Assembly: GCF_018732085.1 (NCBI RefSeq)
Contig: NZ_CP076103.1
Span: forward strand, 5,518,001 to 5,582,000
DNA length: 64,000 bases
Direction of reading: 5' to 3'
Source of the DNA: Lysobacter capsici
GTDB taxonomy: Bacteria > Pseudomonadota > Gammaproteobacteria > Xanthomonadales > Xanthomonadaceae
In this document: positions 1 to 8,876 of the stretch, piece after piece
Layout: the number at the start of each line of letters is the position of its first letter
How positions within the stretch are numbered: position 1 is the first letter of the stretch
Translations under genes and position numbers: made by a program
Notes under the pieces: generated by a model
Databases searched by the model: none
The model's input: the letters and a program-made list of their open reading frames with translations, nothing else
What the model was told of the DNA's origin: nothing

Positions 1-1
1 C

Positions 2-217
2 CGCGACGGGCTGCAATACGCATTCTTGCCCGGCGCCAGCCTGTGGCAGACCCGAGCCGGTGGCGCTCGCGTACCGGAATGCGCCGCGCTGTCGACAACA
101 CCCGACGCCGCTTGCACGCGATTCCTCGGCGGCAGTCCCAAGGCGCGATTGCAATGGCGTCTGGAACGGGATCTAGGCGATTTCGAGCGAGCCATGCTTG
201 AAGACGCTGATCGCTGA
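2..217 (+). CDS. C-terminal fragment of an unidentified protein
   Basis: An open frame enters from the left edge and stops at TGA 215-217, giving the last 71 residues of a protein whose start lies outside the window. The tail holds two Cys about 19 residues apart (in PECAAL and AACTRF) and ends in an acidic, helix-prone stretch. I do not recognise a family. A short internal start is possible, but the frame stays open to the window edge, so a truncated neighbour is the simpler reading. Confidence 0.45.
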   Translation, partial: RDGLQYAFLPGASLWQTRAGGARVPECAALSTTPDAACTRFLGGSPKARLQWRLERDLGDFERAMLEDADR

Positions 218-669
218 GGGGGCAGAGCGCAGGATGATGCGTTCATACGCGCAGCCTTCTCCGGACTCGGGATGAATGTCGGCCCGATACGAGGCATGGC
301 TCTTGTCGTCGCCGTACTATCACCAGAAAGATCTGTCACTTGAGCTCCGCCGATACCGCTACACGGCCTTGGCTCAAATATCTCGTGCGTCAGTGTCTGA
401 GAATGGCCATTCTCAGGTTTGCTGCGTTAGCCGTTTTCCGCCCAATGACCCTTGCCGCAGAAGCGCTCCAATAGCACAGCGATGGCGTCGCTGATCCTGG
501 AGAACTACTAATCACCAACGCCCGACAGTCGAGATCACCGAGCGCACGGCTGGCTGGCCGCGCGCATTGGCCTTATCGGGTACATGCCCCGCACCGACCA
601 CCATCCATGGGGCCCAAGCCGCCGGACACGTGCTACAACTATCCATCATTCGGCGTAAAGGACCCCGCC
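218..669. other. Gene-free stretch with a perfect 20-bp palindrome
   Basis: I see no convincing gene between the first gene tail and the next start at 670. The open frames here are short and unlike any family I know, and base composition is less GC-rich than the flanks. The one clear structure is a perfect palindrome at 397-416. Confidence 0.5.
397..416. repeat. Perfect 20-bp palindrome
   Basis: CTGAGAATGGCCATTCTCAG equals its own reverse complement. There is no loop, so it suits a dimeric protein-binding site or a relic of a mobile-element end better than a terminator. No T-run follows. Confidence 0.6.
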
Positions 670-1119
670 ATGGCCCGCTATCCTCGTATCGACCAACCCT
701 GTCCACTCGACGACGCGGCGCGCAGCCGCGTCGACGGCCACTGCGGCCTGTGTGGCAAGACCGTGCATTGCCTGGACGGACGCAGCGACACGGAGCGCGC
801 GGCGTTGTTGCGACAGGCCAGCGGCCCGGTCTGCGTCTCGTATCGATTGGCGCTGGGTACGGCGTTGGCCTTGTCGATCGCCGCGCCGGCCGCGGCCAGC
901 CCGGTCGATGTCGCTGCATCGTCGCAGGCGGCGCCGCTGACTCCGCCCAATGCCACACCGCAGGCGCAGACCCCGGTAGCGCCCGAGACCCTGGTCGAGC
1001 CCGACCTGCAGATGGTGTTCGTCGGTAGTATCAGCCGGCCCGGCGAAGCCGAATGGGTCGACGACGATCATCACCTGCCTGAGCTACCCATGCGGCGCGA
1101 ACCACCGCCGCGCGAATGA
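670..1119 (+). CDS. Cys-rich hypothetical membrane protein
   Basis: 149 residues from ATG 670. An in-frame ATG at 607 is further upstream, but the protein from 670 (MARYPRIDQPC) has the form I recall for short xanthomonad hypothetical proteins. Residues 8-58 carry C11, a C25-x2-C28 pair, H33-C34 and C55, which suggests a small metal- or disulfide-stabilised domain. One hydrophobic segment follows at about 59-78, then a Pro/Ala-rich tail with an acidic end. No enzymatic function is assigned. It ends 15 bp before the convergent transglutaminase-like gene. Confidence 0.6.
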   Translation: MARYPRIDQPCPLDDAARSRVDGHCGLCGKTVHCLDGRSDTERAALLRQASGPVCVSYRLALGTALALSIAAPAAASPVDVAASSQAAPLTPPNATPQAQTPVAPETLVEPDLQMVFVGSISRPGEAEWVDDDHHLPELPMRREPPPRE

Positions 1120-1133
1120 GCGCTCGCGAAACC

Positions 1134-1970
1134 TCAGTTCGCCGCGCGGTCTTCGTCCAATACGCCGAACGCGTCCTCGATACGCAGCCCGGCGATTGCC
1201 CGCATCGCTCCGCGCAGACTGTCCGGGTCGCCGTCGCCGACGACCAACGCAAGGTGGCCGGCATCAAATTCGCCCAGGCCGGCGTCGTAACTGACCCAGC
1301 GCTCCCCGTTCCAGGCCTGCACCCACATATGCGGTCCGAACGCGTGCGCTTGACCAACGAAGCGGCTGCCGTAGGCCAGGCCGGCGACCACCCGGGCCGG
1401 TATTCCGCGGGCGCGTGCGGCGGCGGCGAGCAACAGCGCGTACTCGGTACAATCGCCTTCGCGTCGTGCCAAGGCCTCGCGCGCGCCGTGGTAGCCGCTA
1501 TAGACCACGGGTCCTGATAGGCGTGCCTGCACCGCCGTAACCAAGCGACGCATGCGTGCATCGACGCTGCCGCCGCCGGCTGCACGGGCGAAACCGATCA
1601 CCGCGCGGTCGCCAATTTGCAGCCACGGCGTAGGTGCGAGATAGCGCCGTAACGCCTTTGCGTCGGGTGCTGTTTCGTGCCCGCAATTCTTGCAGACTGT
1701 CAGTTCCAATCCATCGGACCTGCGCACCGCGTATTGCTCGCCGGTCTGCGGCCACGACCAGCCCACCGCTCCGTTGCGCTCGCCGAGCCGGTAACGGATG
1801 GTGCCGTGACGCGCCGCCGGCGACAGTCGGTACGGCGACGGCACCAGCGCCGCCTGTATCTGCGCCTTGAGCTCGACCTCGGACGCGGCAATCTCCACGG
1901 CGTTGGCCACATGTAACCAACCCGAAGACAGGACCAGTAACGTCCATAGCGAAAATCGTTTCGACTTCAT
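1134..1970 (-). CDS. Exported transglutaminase-like domain protein
   Basis: 278 residues with a signal peptide (about 1-24). The C-terminal half is a transglutaminase-like (papain-fold) domain. A Cys in GDCTEYA (C174), a His in GPHMW (H214) and an Asp in SYDAG (D229) form the expected Cys-His-Asp triad in order and spacing. A CxxC pair at 93-96 lies in the N-terminal region. Bacterial members act as peptidases, amidases or crosslinkers, and the substrate cannot be read from sequence. It is a single gene, convergent with the preceding small protein. Confidence 0.85.
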   Translation of the reverse strand: MKSKRFSLWTLLVLSSGWLHVANAVEIAASEVELKAQIQAALVPSPYRLSPAARHGTIRYRLGERNGAVGWSWPQTGEQYAVRRSDGLELTVCKNCGHETAPDAKALRRYLAPTPWLQIGDRAVIGFARAAGGGSVDARMRRLVTAVQARLSGPVVYSGYHGAREALARREGDCTEYALLLAAAARARGIPARVVAGLAYGSRFVGQAHAFGPHMWVQAWNGERWVSYDAGLGEFDAGHLALVVGDGDPDSLRGAMRAIAGLRIEDAFGVLDEDRAAN

Positions 1971-2244
1971 GCATCACCTTCCCGACCGATCAGACGACAA
2001 CCACTACACTGCAACCGCGCGGCTCGCGATCGTTGTCGGCAACAGGCTTTCTGCCTGGCACCGTTGAAGATGAGATTCTGCGCGACATCCTTGCGAAAGC
2101 GCGGAGAAGATCAAGCGCAGCTTGCCGCGCGAATCCGGAAGATCCGGCCGTTCCAGCCTTTACCGATGTGCCGATGCCATCGACTGCGTATGCATTGCGC
2201 AGGCGCCAAGTTCGACCCTCCATTCAAGCCTGTACCAATGCGTC

Positions 2245-3249
2245 TTATGCCCCGGGCGCGGCGGTCGACCCGCGCACCATCAAGCTGAAATCCAGGGTCT
2301 GTTGATGCGGCGCTTCCACCGCCTCGATGATCGCGAGCAACAGGTTGACGGCGCGCACGCCGATCTCCCGCATGGGCTGGCTGATCGTCGTAAGCGGCGG
2401 GGTGAGATAGCGGGACGATTCCAGATCGTCGAAACCGACGATCGAAAAGTCCTGCGGCACGCGGATGGCCAGATCCCGGCATGCGGCGAGAACGCCCAAT
2501 GCCATCTGGTCGCTGAAACAGAACGCGGCGGTCGGCGCGGGCGCGTGGCTCAACAGTTTTTTCGCGGCCACATAGCCCGATTCGACCGAAAAATCGCCCG
2601 GGACGACCGTCATAAGACGTAACCGACCCTTTGCTCTTGCAGCCGCCTTGGCCCCTTCCAGCCGCTGTTGATGCAAGGGATTGTCGGGCGGGCCGCCCAC
2701 CACGGCGATGCGCTCGTGCCCCAATCCATACAGATGCTCCATCGCGGTGCGCGCGGCGGCGGCGTTGTCGATGTGGACGCTGGGTATGCCCAGCGCCGGA
2801 TCGAACTCGCAGCCGTTGACCACCGGCGCGGTGAGGCCGAGCCGCTTGACGATCTCGCGCGCCGTCGGTGGAAGCCGGTGCCCCAGTACGATCAGGCCGT
2901 CGGCCTCGTTGCGCGGAAGCATCTGCGCGTAGCGCTCTTCCCGATCCGGCCGGTTCTGGGTGTCGCCGAGCAGCACGGCGTAGTCGGCGGCCTGCGCGGC
3001 TTCTTCCGCGCCCTGCAGGATCTGCGCGAAGAACGGGTTGGCGATGTCCGGGACCGTGACCAGGATCTTGCCGCTTCGCTGGGTCTTGAGCGTCCTGGCC
3101 ACCGTGTTGGGGACATAGGCCAGCGCCGCGGCGGCCTCCTCGATGCGCTTGCGCGTGGCCGGCAGGACCTTGTCCGGCCGCGACAGCGCGCGGGACACGG
3201 TGCCCGCCGAGACGCCGACGTGTTTTGCGATGTCGTAGATGGTTGCCAT
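2245..3249 (-). CDS. LacI-family regulator of the 3-keto-glycoside locus
   Basis: 334 residues. The N-terminal helix-turn-helix (residues 3-25, TIYDIAKHVGVSAGTVSRAL) and hinge (NTVARTLKT) are typical LacI, followed by a periplasmic-binding-type effector domain. It is divergent from the operon starting at 3341, and the 92-bp gap holds a perfect palindrome, TGCAATCGATTGCA (3313-3326), the obvious operator. The identical palindrome recurs at 12216-12229 in front of the converging operon, so this protein probably represses both. The effector is unknown, likely a sugar or keto-sugar of the pathway. Confidence 0.9.
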   Translation of the reverse strand: MATIYDIAKHVGVSAGTVSRALSRPDKVLPATRKRIEEAAAALAYVPNTVARTLKTQRSGKILVTVPDIANPFFAQILQGAEEAAQAADYAVLLGDTQNRPDREERYAQMLPRNEADGLIVLGHRLPPTAREIVKRLGLTAPVVNGCEFDPALGIPSVHIDNAAAARTAMEHLYGLGHERIAVVGGPPDNPLHQQRLEGAKAAARAKGRLRLMTVVPGDFSVESGYVAAKKLLSHAPAPTAAFCFSDQMALGVLAACRDLAIRVPQDFSIVGFDDLESSRYLTPPLTTISQPMREIGVRAVNLLLAIIEAVEAPHQQTLDFSLMVRGSTAAPGA

Positions 3250-3312
3250 GTCTCAGTCGTACGGTTTCCTGTGCAGTGCACAACGCGTGTCCGGATAACC
3301 CCATGCTAGGAT

Positions 3313-3326
3313 TGCAATCGATTGCA
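3313..3326. promoter_or_regulatory. LacI operator, 14-bp perfect palindrome (copy 1)
   Basis: TGCAATCGATTGCA is a perfect palindrome with a central CG, the usual shape of LacI/GalR operators. It lies 14 bp before the GTG start at 3341 and in the divergent gap with the LacI gene, so it could control both. An identical copy is at 12216-12229. Confidence 0.8.
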
Positions 3327-3340
3327 TTGGGCGGATTATC

Positions 3341-4393
3341 GTGAAAACACTCAAGGGTCCAGCGCTGTTCCTCGCGCAGTTCATCGATGACAAACCTCCG
3401 TTCGATCGGCTCGACACCTTGGCCGAGTGGGCCGCCGGGTTGGGCTATTGTGGGGTACAAGTGCCGACCAGCGCGCCCCACCTCTTCGATCTCGCCCAGG
3501 CCGCGCGCAGCCAGGCCTACTGCGACGACGTCGCCGCCACGCTGGCGCGGCACGGCATCCAGATCACCGAGCTGTCCACGCATCTGCAAGGTCAGCTGGT
3601 CGCCGTCCATCCAGCCTACGACATCTTGTTCGACGGTTTCGCCCCGCAGGAAAAGCGCGGCGATCCAGCCGCGCGGCAGGCCTGGGCCGTCGAGCAGCTG
3701 ACACTGGCGGCCAAAGCCAGCCAGCGCCTTGGACTCAGCGCGCATGCCACGTTTTCCGGCGCGTTGGCCTGGCCTTATTTCTATCCCTGGCCGCAACGGC
3801 CGAACGGGTTGGTCGAAACCGCCTTCGCCGAACTCGGCCGCCGCTGGCGCCCCATCCTGGATGTCTTCGACGACTGCGGCGTGGACCTGTGCTACGAGAT
3901 CCATCCGGGCGAAGACCTGCACGACGGTGCGACCTTCGAGCGATTCCTCGACGTTGTCGATCATCACCCACGCGCGAAGATTCTGTACGACCCCAGCCAC
4001 TTGTTGCTGCAGCAGATGGATTACCTGGGCTTTATCGACCGCTATCACGAGCGGATCGGCATCTTCCACGTCAAGGACGCCGAATATCGCGCCAGTGCGC
4101 GCAGCGGCGTGTATGGCGGCTACGAGAACTGGATCGATCGTCCCGGACGATTCCGCTCGCTGGGCGATGGCCAGATCGATTTCAAGGCGATCTTCTCCAA
4201 GCTGGCCCAGTACGACTTCCCGGGCTGGGCGGTACTGGAATGGGAGTGCTGCCTGAAGCATCCGCAGGACGGCGCGCGCGAGGGAGCCGCCTTCATCCGC
4301 GATCATCTCATCCGCGTCACCGAGCGCGCCTTCGACGATTTCGCCGACAGCGGCGCCGGTGCGGACACGATGCGCGGCATGCTGGGGATTTGA
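3341..4393 (+). CDS. Sugar phosphate isomerase/epimerase-type TIM-barrel protein (cytoplasmic)
   Basis: 350 residues from GTG 3341, with no signal peptide. It is an AP-endonuclease-2/xylose-isomerase-like TIM barrel. Likely divalent-metal ligands are E186 (CYEIHPGED), D217/H220 (YDPSH), H243 (FHVKD) and E300 (VLEWE). The family isomerises, epimerises or eliminates across keto-sugars, and members adjacent to Gfo/Idh/MocA oxidoreductases act on keto-sugar intermediates. It is first in an operon with an MFS importer, an oxidoreductase, an exported TIM barrel and cytochrome c. Exact reaction unknown. Confidence 0.85.
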   Translation: MKTLKGPALFLAQFIDDKPPFDRLDTLAEWAAGLGYCGVQVPTSAPHLFDLAQAARSQAYCDDVAATLARHGIQITELSTHLQGQLVAVHPAYDILFDGFAPQEKRGDPAARQAWAVEQLTLAAKASQRLGLSAHATFSGALAWPYFYPWPQRPNGLVETAFAELGRRWRPILDVFDDCGVDLCYEIHPGEDLHDGATFERFLDVVDHHPRAKILYDPSHLLLQQMDYLGFIDRYHERIGIFHVKDAEYRASARSGVYGGYENWIDRPGRFRSLGDGQIDFKAIFSKLAQYDFPGWAVLEWECCLKHPQDGAREGAAFIRDHLIRVTERAFDDFADSGAGADTMRGMLGI

Positions 4394-4420
4394 TCCGACA
4401 CTTACCTGGGAGGGGAAGTC

Positions 4421-5650
4421 ATGACGTCCACCATGTCGCGCTTGAGCGCGATGATGTTTCTTCAGTTCTTCATCTGGGGTGCGTGGTTCGTGACCCTGGG
4501 TACCTACCTGGTGCAGGGTCCGCTGCAGGCCAGCGCAAGCCAGGTGGCGACCGCGTTCCTCAGCCAGTCCATCGGCGCCATCGTCGCGCCGTTCCTGGTC
4601 GGGCTGATCGCCGATCGCTACTTCGCCGCGCAACGCATCCTGGCGGTGCTGCATCTGGCCGGCGCCGTATTGATGTGGAAGGCCTCCACGGCCACGAGTT
4701 TCGGCACGTTCTCGGCCTGCGTGATGATCTACATGCTGTTGTTCATGCCCACGCTGGCCCTGGCCAACAGCATCGCGATGCGGCATATGCACGCGCCCGA
4801 AAAGCAGTTCCCGCCGGTCCGTGTCGCCGGCAGCATCGGCTGGATCGTCGCAGGCGTCTTGATCGGCTGGCTGGGTTGGGAGCAGGCCCATCGGCTCGAA
4901 CTCACCTTCCAGATGGCCGCGGCGGCCTCGCTGCTCCTTGGCCTGTACGCGCTCACCCTTCCGGACACGCCGCCGCTGGAACAGCAACGCAGCGCAACGC
5001 TCGGACAGATCCTGGGGCTGGATGCGCTGCGCCTGTTGAAGTCGCGTTCTTACCTGGTGTTCTTCCTGGCCTCGATCGCGATCTGCATTCCACTGTCGTT
5101 CTACTACAACTTCACCAACCCTTACCTCAACGATCTCGGCGTGCGCGGCGCGGCCGGACTGCAGTCGCTCGGCCAGGTGTCGGAAGTGCTGTTGATGCTG
5201 GCGATGCCGTTCCTGTTCGCACGGCTCGGCGTCAAGACCATGCTCGCGCTGGGCATGGCGGCGTGGGTACTGCGCTATGTCCTGTTCGCCTATGGCGATG
5301 CCGGCGCCGGGTTCGCGCTGCTGGTGACCGGCATCGTGCTGCACGGCATTTGCTACGACTTCTTCTTCGTCACCGGCCAGATCTATACCGACGCCCATGC
5401 AGGCCCCGCCTCGCGCAGCAGCGCGCAAGGCTTCATCACGCTGGCGACCTACGGCGTGGGCATGTTGATCGGCAGCTTCCTGTCGGGCGCGGTGGTGGAG
5501 CACTACACCACCGCGGCAGGCCGCGACTGGCAGCAGATCTGGCTGTTCCCGGCGGGCGTCGCGCTGGTCGTGCTGCTGGCCTTCGTGTTCCTGTTCCGCG
5601 AACGGCCGGCCGCCGTGTCCGCGCAATCGTCCGCACCATCGGCGCACTGA
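4421..5650 (+). CDS. MFS transporter, nucleoside/sugar:H+ symporter type (NupG-like)
   Basis: 409 residues, very hydrophobic, about 12 predicted membrane segments, resembling the nucleoside:H+ symporter (NupG/XapB) branch of the MFS. A good GGAGGGG Shine-Dalgarno sits about 10 bp upstream of ATG 4421. Such transporters often sit beside TIM-barrel isomerases and Gfo/Idh/MocA enzymes, where they more likely import a sugar or keto-sugar than a nucleoside. That substrate change is an inference from context. Confidence 0.85.
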   Translation: MTSTMSRLSAMMFLQFFIWGAWFVTLGTYLVQGPLQASASQVATAFLSQSIGAIVAPFLVGLIADRYFAAQRILAVLHLAGAVLMWKASTATSFGTFSACVMIYMLLFMPTLALANSIAMRHMHAPEKQFPPVRVAGSIGWIVAGVLIGWLGWEQAHRLELTFQMAAAASLLLGLYALTLPDTPPLEQQRSATLGQILGLDALRLLKSRSYLVFFLASIAICIPLSFYYNFTNPYLNDLGVRGAAGLQSLGQVSEVLLMLAMPFLFARLGVKTMLALGMAAWVLRYVLFAYGDAGAGFALLVTGIVLHGICYDFFFVTGQIYTDAHAGPASRSSAQGFITLATYGVGMLIGSFLSGAVVEHYTTAAGRDWQQIWLFPAGVALVVLLAFVFLFRERPAAVSAQSSAPSAH

Positions 5651-5662
5651 GGACCCAGATCG

Positions 5663-6787
5663 ATGAGCAAGCTTGGAATCGCCATCGTGGGTACCGGAAT
5701 GATCGGCGAGGTGCATCGCCGCGCGGCGGTCCTGGCGGGCGCCGTCGTCAGGGGCGTGAGCGCGTCGTCGTACGAGCGCGCGCGCGACGTGTCAGCAGCC
5801 TGGGATGTTCCGCGGGCCTATCGCGATATCGAAGAAGTCGTCGCCGACCCGCAGGTACAGGTCGTGCATGTCTGCACGCCCAACCACCTGCATCGCGCGA
5901 TGGCGCAGGCCGCGCTGGAGGCCGGCAAGCACGTGATCTGCGAAAAACCCCTCGCTACGACGCTGGACGACGCCAGGGCCCTGGCGGCGTTGGCCGCATC
6001 CACCGGGTTGGCGGCCACGGTGCCCTTCGTCTATCGCTATCACCCGGTCGTACGCGAAGCGCGCGCGCGCATCGCCCACGGCGACCTGGGGCCGCTGCGC
6101 CTCATTCACGGCAGCTACCTGCAGGACTGGCTGATGGATCCTGCCAGCAACAATTGGCGCGTCGATCCGACCCTGGGCGGCGCCTCGCGCGTGTTCGCCG
6201 ACATCGGATCGCACTGGTGCGATCTGGTCGAATGGGTCACCGGGGAACGATTCGTCGAAGTCAGCGCCGCGTTCGAAACGGTGATCGCCGAGCGAAGCGC
6301 CGCCACCAGCCAGAGCTTCGCCACTGCGACGACAGAGGCTGGAATGCACGCCGTATCGAGCGAAGACGTCGCCGCGGCCATGTTCAAGACCGGGGGCGGC
6401 ACCCTGGTCTCATTGACCGTCAGCCAGGTATCGGCCGGGCGCAGGAATCGCCTGTGGTTCGAGATCGACGGCGCCAAGGCCAGCGTGGCGTTCGACCAGG
6501 AAGACAGCGAGCGACTGTGGATCGGGTTGCCCGACCAGCGCGAAGAGATCTTCGTCCGCGGCCCGGCCGCGGGAAGTTCCGAGCAACGCAGGCTCTCGGT
6601 GCTGCCGGTCGGCCACGCGCAAGGTTACGGCTACTGCTTCGAGGCCTTTGTCGCGGATACCTATCGCGCCATCGCGGCCGAACGGCCGGAAGGGCTGCCG
6701 ACGTTCGAGGACGGACTGCGCTCGGCCCTGATCGTCGATCGCGTCATCGCATCGTCCAGGACGCGCGCCTGGACTCCCATCGGTTGA
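5663..6787 (+). CDS. Gfo/Idh/MocA-family NAD(P)-dependent oxidoreductase
   Basis: 374 residues, cytoplasmic. The N-terminal Rossmann fold shows GTGMIG at 10-15, and the family EKP motif is at 94-96 (CEKPLATT), whose Lys is usually catalytic. The C-terminal alpha/beta substrate domain is full length. Members oxidise or reduce hydroxyl/keto groups on sugars and inositols, including C3 of glucosides. Here it probably reduces the imported 3-keto-sugar. It starts 12 bp after the transporter stop. Confidence 0.88.
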   Translation: MSKLGIAIVGTGMIGEVHRRAAVLAGAVVRGVSASSYERARDVSAAWDVPRAYRDIEEVVADPQVQVVHVCTPNHLHRAMAQAALEAGKHVICEKPLATTLDDARALAALAASTGLAATVPFVYRYHPVVREARARIAHGDLGPLRLIHGSYLQDWLMDPASNNWRVDPTLGGASRVFADIGSHWCDLVEWVTGERFVEVSAAFETVIAERSAATSQSFATATTEAGMHAVSSEDVAAAMFKTGGGTLVSLTVSQVSAGRRNRLWFEIDGAKASVAFDQEDSERLWIGLPDQREEIFVRGPAAGSSEQRRLSVLPVGHAQGYGYCFEAFVADTYRAIAAERPEGLPTFEDGLRSALIVDRVIASSRTRAWTPIG

Positions 6788-6883
6788 ACGAGAGCGAGGC
6801 GCATCGGTCCACCCGATGCCGCAGGTACAGCGACACGTGAGCCATTACCTAGTCCGTAGTCATCACAATCCCGGGAGGAACCC

Positions 6884-7741
6884 ATGATGATCGCCACACC
6901 GCGCAGCATTGCGGCAGCTCTGCTTATGTTCTTCACTGCCCTGCCCGCCTTCGCGCAGAACACCAACACCCACGCCAGGCCGATCGCGGTGCAGATGTAC
7001 ACACTGCGCAACATCGCCTCGCTCGATGAGCAGTTGAAGATCGTCCACGACGCGGGGATCCACGCCGTGGAGACCGTCGGCACGCAGAATGTGTCGGCCA
7101 CCGATCTCAAGCAGCTTCTGGACAAGTATTCGATCCAGGTCGTTTCGACCCACGCGCAGTTGTCCGATCTGCGCAGCGACCTCGACAAGGTGGTGGCGTT
7201 CAACAAGTCGATCGGCAACACCACGCTCGTGGTGCCCTACCTGAAGAAAGAGGAGCGTCCGACCGATGCCGCCGGCTGGACCGCGCTGGGCAAGGAACTG
7301 GGCAAGATGTCGAAGAAGGTCCAGGCCAAGGGCATGACGCTCGCGTACCACAATCACGATTTCGAGATCGTCGATTTCAACGGCAAGACCGGCCTTGAAC
7401 TGATGTTCGAAGGCGCCGGCCCCAAGCTCAAGGCCGAGCTCGACCTGGCCTGGATTGCGCGCGCGGGCTACGACCCGGCGACGTTGCTCGGCAAGTTCCG
7501 CGGGCGTGTGTTTGCCGTGCATGCCAAGGACAACGCGCCACAAGGTCAAGCCAAGGACGAGGACGGTTTCGCCGCCGTGGGCAAAGGCGTGCTGGACTGG
7601 AATGCGATCCTTCCCGCCGCCGCGCGGGCCGGCGTGCGGTGGTACATCATCGAACACGACCATCCGTTCGACCCGGCCGCCGTCATCAAGACCGGCGCGG
7701 CCTACCTCAACGAGCACCTGCCCGCAGGCGCGGGTCGCTAG
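6884..7741 (+). CDS. Exported sugar isomerase/epimerase-type TIM-barrel protein
   Basis: 285 residues with a Sec signal peptide ending near AFAQ (residue 25). The mature part is a TIM barrel of the AP-endonuclease-2 superfamily. HNHDFE (156-161) and later acidic/His residues (ELDLAW, FAVHAKDN, IIEHDHP) are likely metal ligands. The start is ATG 6884 after a GGGAGGA Shine-Dalgarno. A periplasmic location suggests it acts on the keto-glycoside made by the GMC enzyme, for example by isomerisation or eliminative cleavage. The cytochrome c gene follows 9 bp later. Confidence 0.85.
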   Translation: MMIATPRSIAAALLMFFTALPAFAQNTNTHARPIAVQMYTLRNIASLDEQLKIVHDAGIHAVETVGTQNVSATDLKQLLDKYSIQVVSTHAQLSDLRSDLDKVVAFNKSIGNTTLVVPYLKKEERPTDAAGWTALGKELGKMSKKVQAKGMTLAYHNHDFEIVDFNGKTGLELMFEGAGPKLKAELDLAWIARAGYDPATLLGKFRGRVFAVHAKDNAPQGQAKDEDGFAAVGKGVLDWNAILPAAARAGVRWYIIEHDHPFDPAAVIKTGAAYLNEHLPAGAGR

Positions 7742-7750
7742 CACCAAGGA

Positions 7751-8056
7751 ATGACCATGTTCAAATTCATCCCGATAGCGGCCCTGTCCTTCCTCGCCGC
7801 GGCGCTGATGGCCGCACCCGCCACCGCGCAGGATGCCGCGGCAGGCGCCAAGCTCTACGCCGACAACTGCTCGGCCTGCCACGGTCCCGACCGCGCGGGC
7901 ATCGCAGGGACGTTTCCCGCCCTGACCGATGTGACCAAGCGGCTCGACCCGAAGCAGATCAAGGAAAAGATCCAGAAAGGCGGCGGACTGATGCCGCCGT
8001 TCGGTCAACTGTCGCCCAAGGACGTCGAAGACATCGCAGCCTTCCTGAAACAGTAG
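7751..8056 (+). CDS. Periplasmic c-type cytochrome (electron acceptor)
   Basis: 101 residues: a signal peptide (cleavage near ATAQ-DAA), one heme site C40-SA-C43-H44 and a likely axial Met at 81 (GGLMPPFG). It is a class I cytochrome c of about 8 kDa mature size. It lies between the TIM-barrel gene and the converging dehydrogenase operon, so it is the natural electron acceptor of the GMC/subunit-3 dehydrogenase encoded at 8877-11140. Confidence 0.9.
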   Translation: MTMFKFIPIAALSFLAAALMAAPATAQDAAAGAKLYADNCSACHGPDRAGIAGTFPALTDVTKRLDPKQIKEKIQKGGGLMPPFGQLSPKDVEDIAAFLKQ

Positions 8057-8062
8057 CGAGCG

Positions 8063-8085
8063 GGCGCGCAGGTTCGCTGCGCGCC
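8063..8085. terminator. Hairpin between converging operons
   Basis: GGCGCGCAG (8063-8071) pairs perfectly with CTGCGCGCC (8077-8085) around a 5-nt loop. It fills the 35-bp gap between two convergent stop codons and could stop transcription from both sides. There is no clear T-run, so efficiency is uncertain. Confidence 0.5.
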
Positions 8086-8091
8086 TGTCGG

Positions 8092-8838
8092 TTACAACTC
8101 GCGCACCCAGACGTTGCGGAAGCTGACTTTCGAGTCGTGATCCTGCAGATAGATCGGCGCGCAGCCGTGCGGCGCATACGACGGCGCCCCGATGTATTCG
8201 GTCTTGCCCGACAAGACGGTGTCGTTCTGTACGAGCACGCCGTTGTGCAGGACGGTCATGCGAGCGGGCGATGCAAGACCGCCGCCTTCCGAAAAGCGCG
8301 GCGCCTTCCAGATCACGTCGTACACCTGCCATTGGCCCGGCGCGCGCGAGGCATTCACCAGCGGGATGGCCTGCTTGTAGATCGAAGCCGCCTGGCCGTT
8401 GGCATAGGTCGGGTTGTCGTAGCTGTCGAGCACCTGCAACTCGTAGAGCTCCTGCAGGAAAATCCCGCTGTTGCCGCGCTTCTGGCCGTCGAATCCCTGG
8501 GTCTTGGCGGGGCTTCGCCATTCGACATGCAGCTGGATGTCGCAAAAGCGCTTCTTCGTACGGATGCCCTTGCTGCCCGGCACCACGGTGAACGCGCCGC
8601 CGGCTACGGCCCACGGGGCTTTGCCGCCCAGCTCGCTCTCCCAGGCCGACAGGTCCTTGCCGTCGAACAACACCACCGCGTCGGATGGCGCGGCGTCCCT
8701 GGGCGTGGCCACCGCCATGGGGATCGGTTTCCAGACTTCGGTTTTGGCCGGATCGGGCTGCTGCCCGCCCTGTGCCTGCGCGAACGCAGGAGCCGCGGCC
8801 AGCACACACCAAGCCATCAGGACCGGTTTGGTCATCAT
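8092..8838 (-). CDS. Exported DUF1080 / 3-keto-disaccharide hydrolase family protein
   Basis: About 248 residues. The frame is open further upstream, but a GGGGGA Shine-Dalgarno immediately precedes ATGATG at 8838/8835, and the protein then begins with a Sec signal peptide (to about AFAQAQ). The mature region is the beta-jellyroll of PF06439 (VLFDGKDLSAWE near the start, SGIFLQELYELQVLDSY in the middle, YLQDHDSKVSFRNVWVREL at the end). This family includes hydrolases or lyases of 3-keto-glycosides. It is last in the operon with the GMC dehydrogenase, matching oxidation followed by bond cleavage. Confidence 0.88.
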   Translation of the reverse strand: MMTKPVLMAWCVLAAAPAFAQAQGGQQPDPAKTEVWKPIPMAVATPRDAAPSDAVVLFDGKDLSAWESELGGKAPWAVAGGAFTVVPGSKGIRTKKRFCDIQLHVEWRSPAKTQGFDGQKRGNSGIFLQELYELQVLDSYDNPTYANGQAASIYKQAIPLVNASRAPGQWQVYDVIWKAPRFSEGGGLASPARMTVLHNGVLVQNDTVLSGKTEYIGAPSYAPHGCAPIYLQDHDSKVSFRNVWVREL

Positions 8839-8876
8839 TCCCCCAAGAAGATCGACTCGAGCAAGACGGTGCTTCA

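Noticed and set aside
2111..5716. A very long open frame on the minus strand across several genes
   Set aside because: It runs antisense through the LacI gene and the operon at 3341-5650, its translation is low-complexity (Arg/Gln/His/Ala-rich) and matches no family. Long antisense frames are expected in high-GC DNA.
3427..6840. A plus-strand frame of over 1,100 codons overlapping three genes
   Set aside because: It is a shifted reading of the TIM-barrel, MFS and Gfo/Idh genes, Arg-rich, with no domain.
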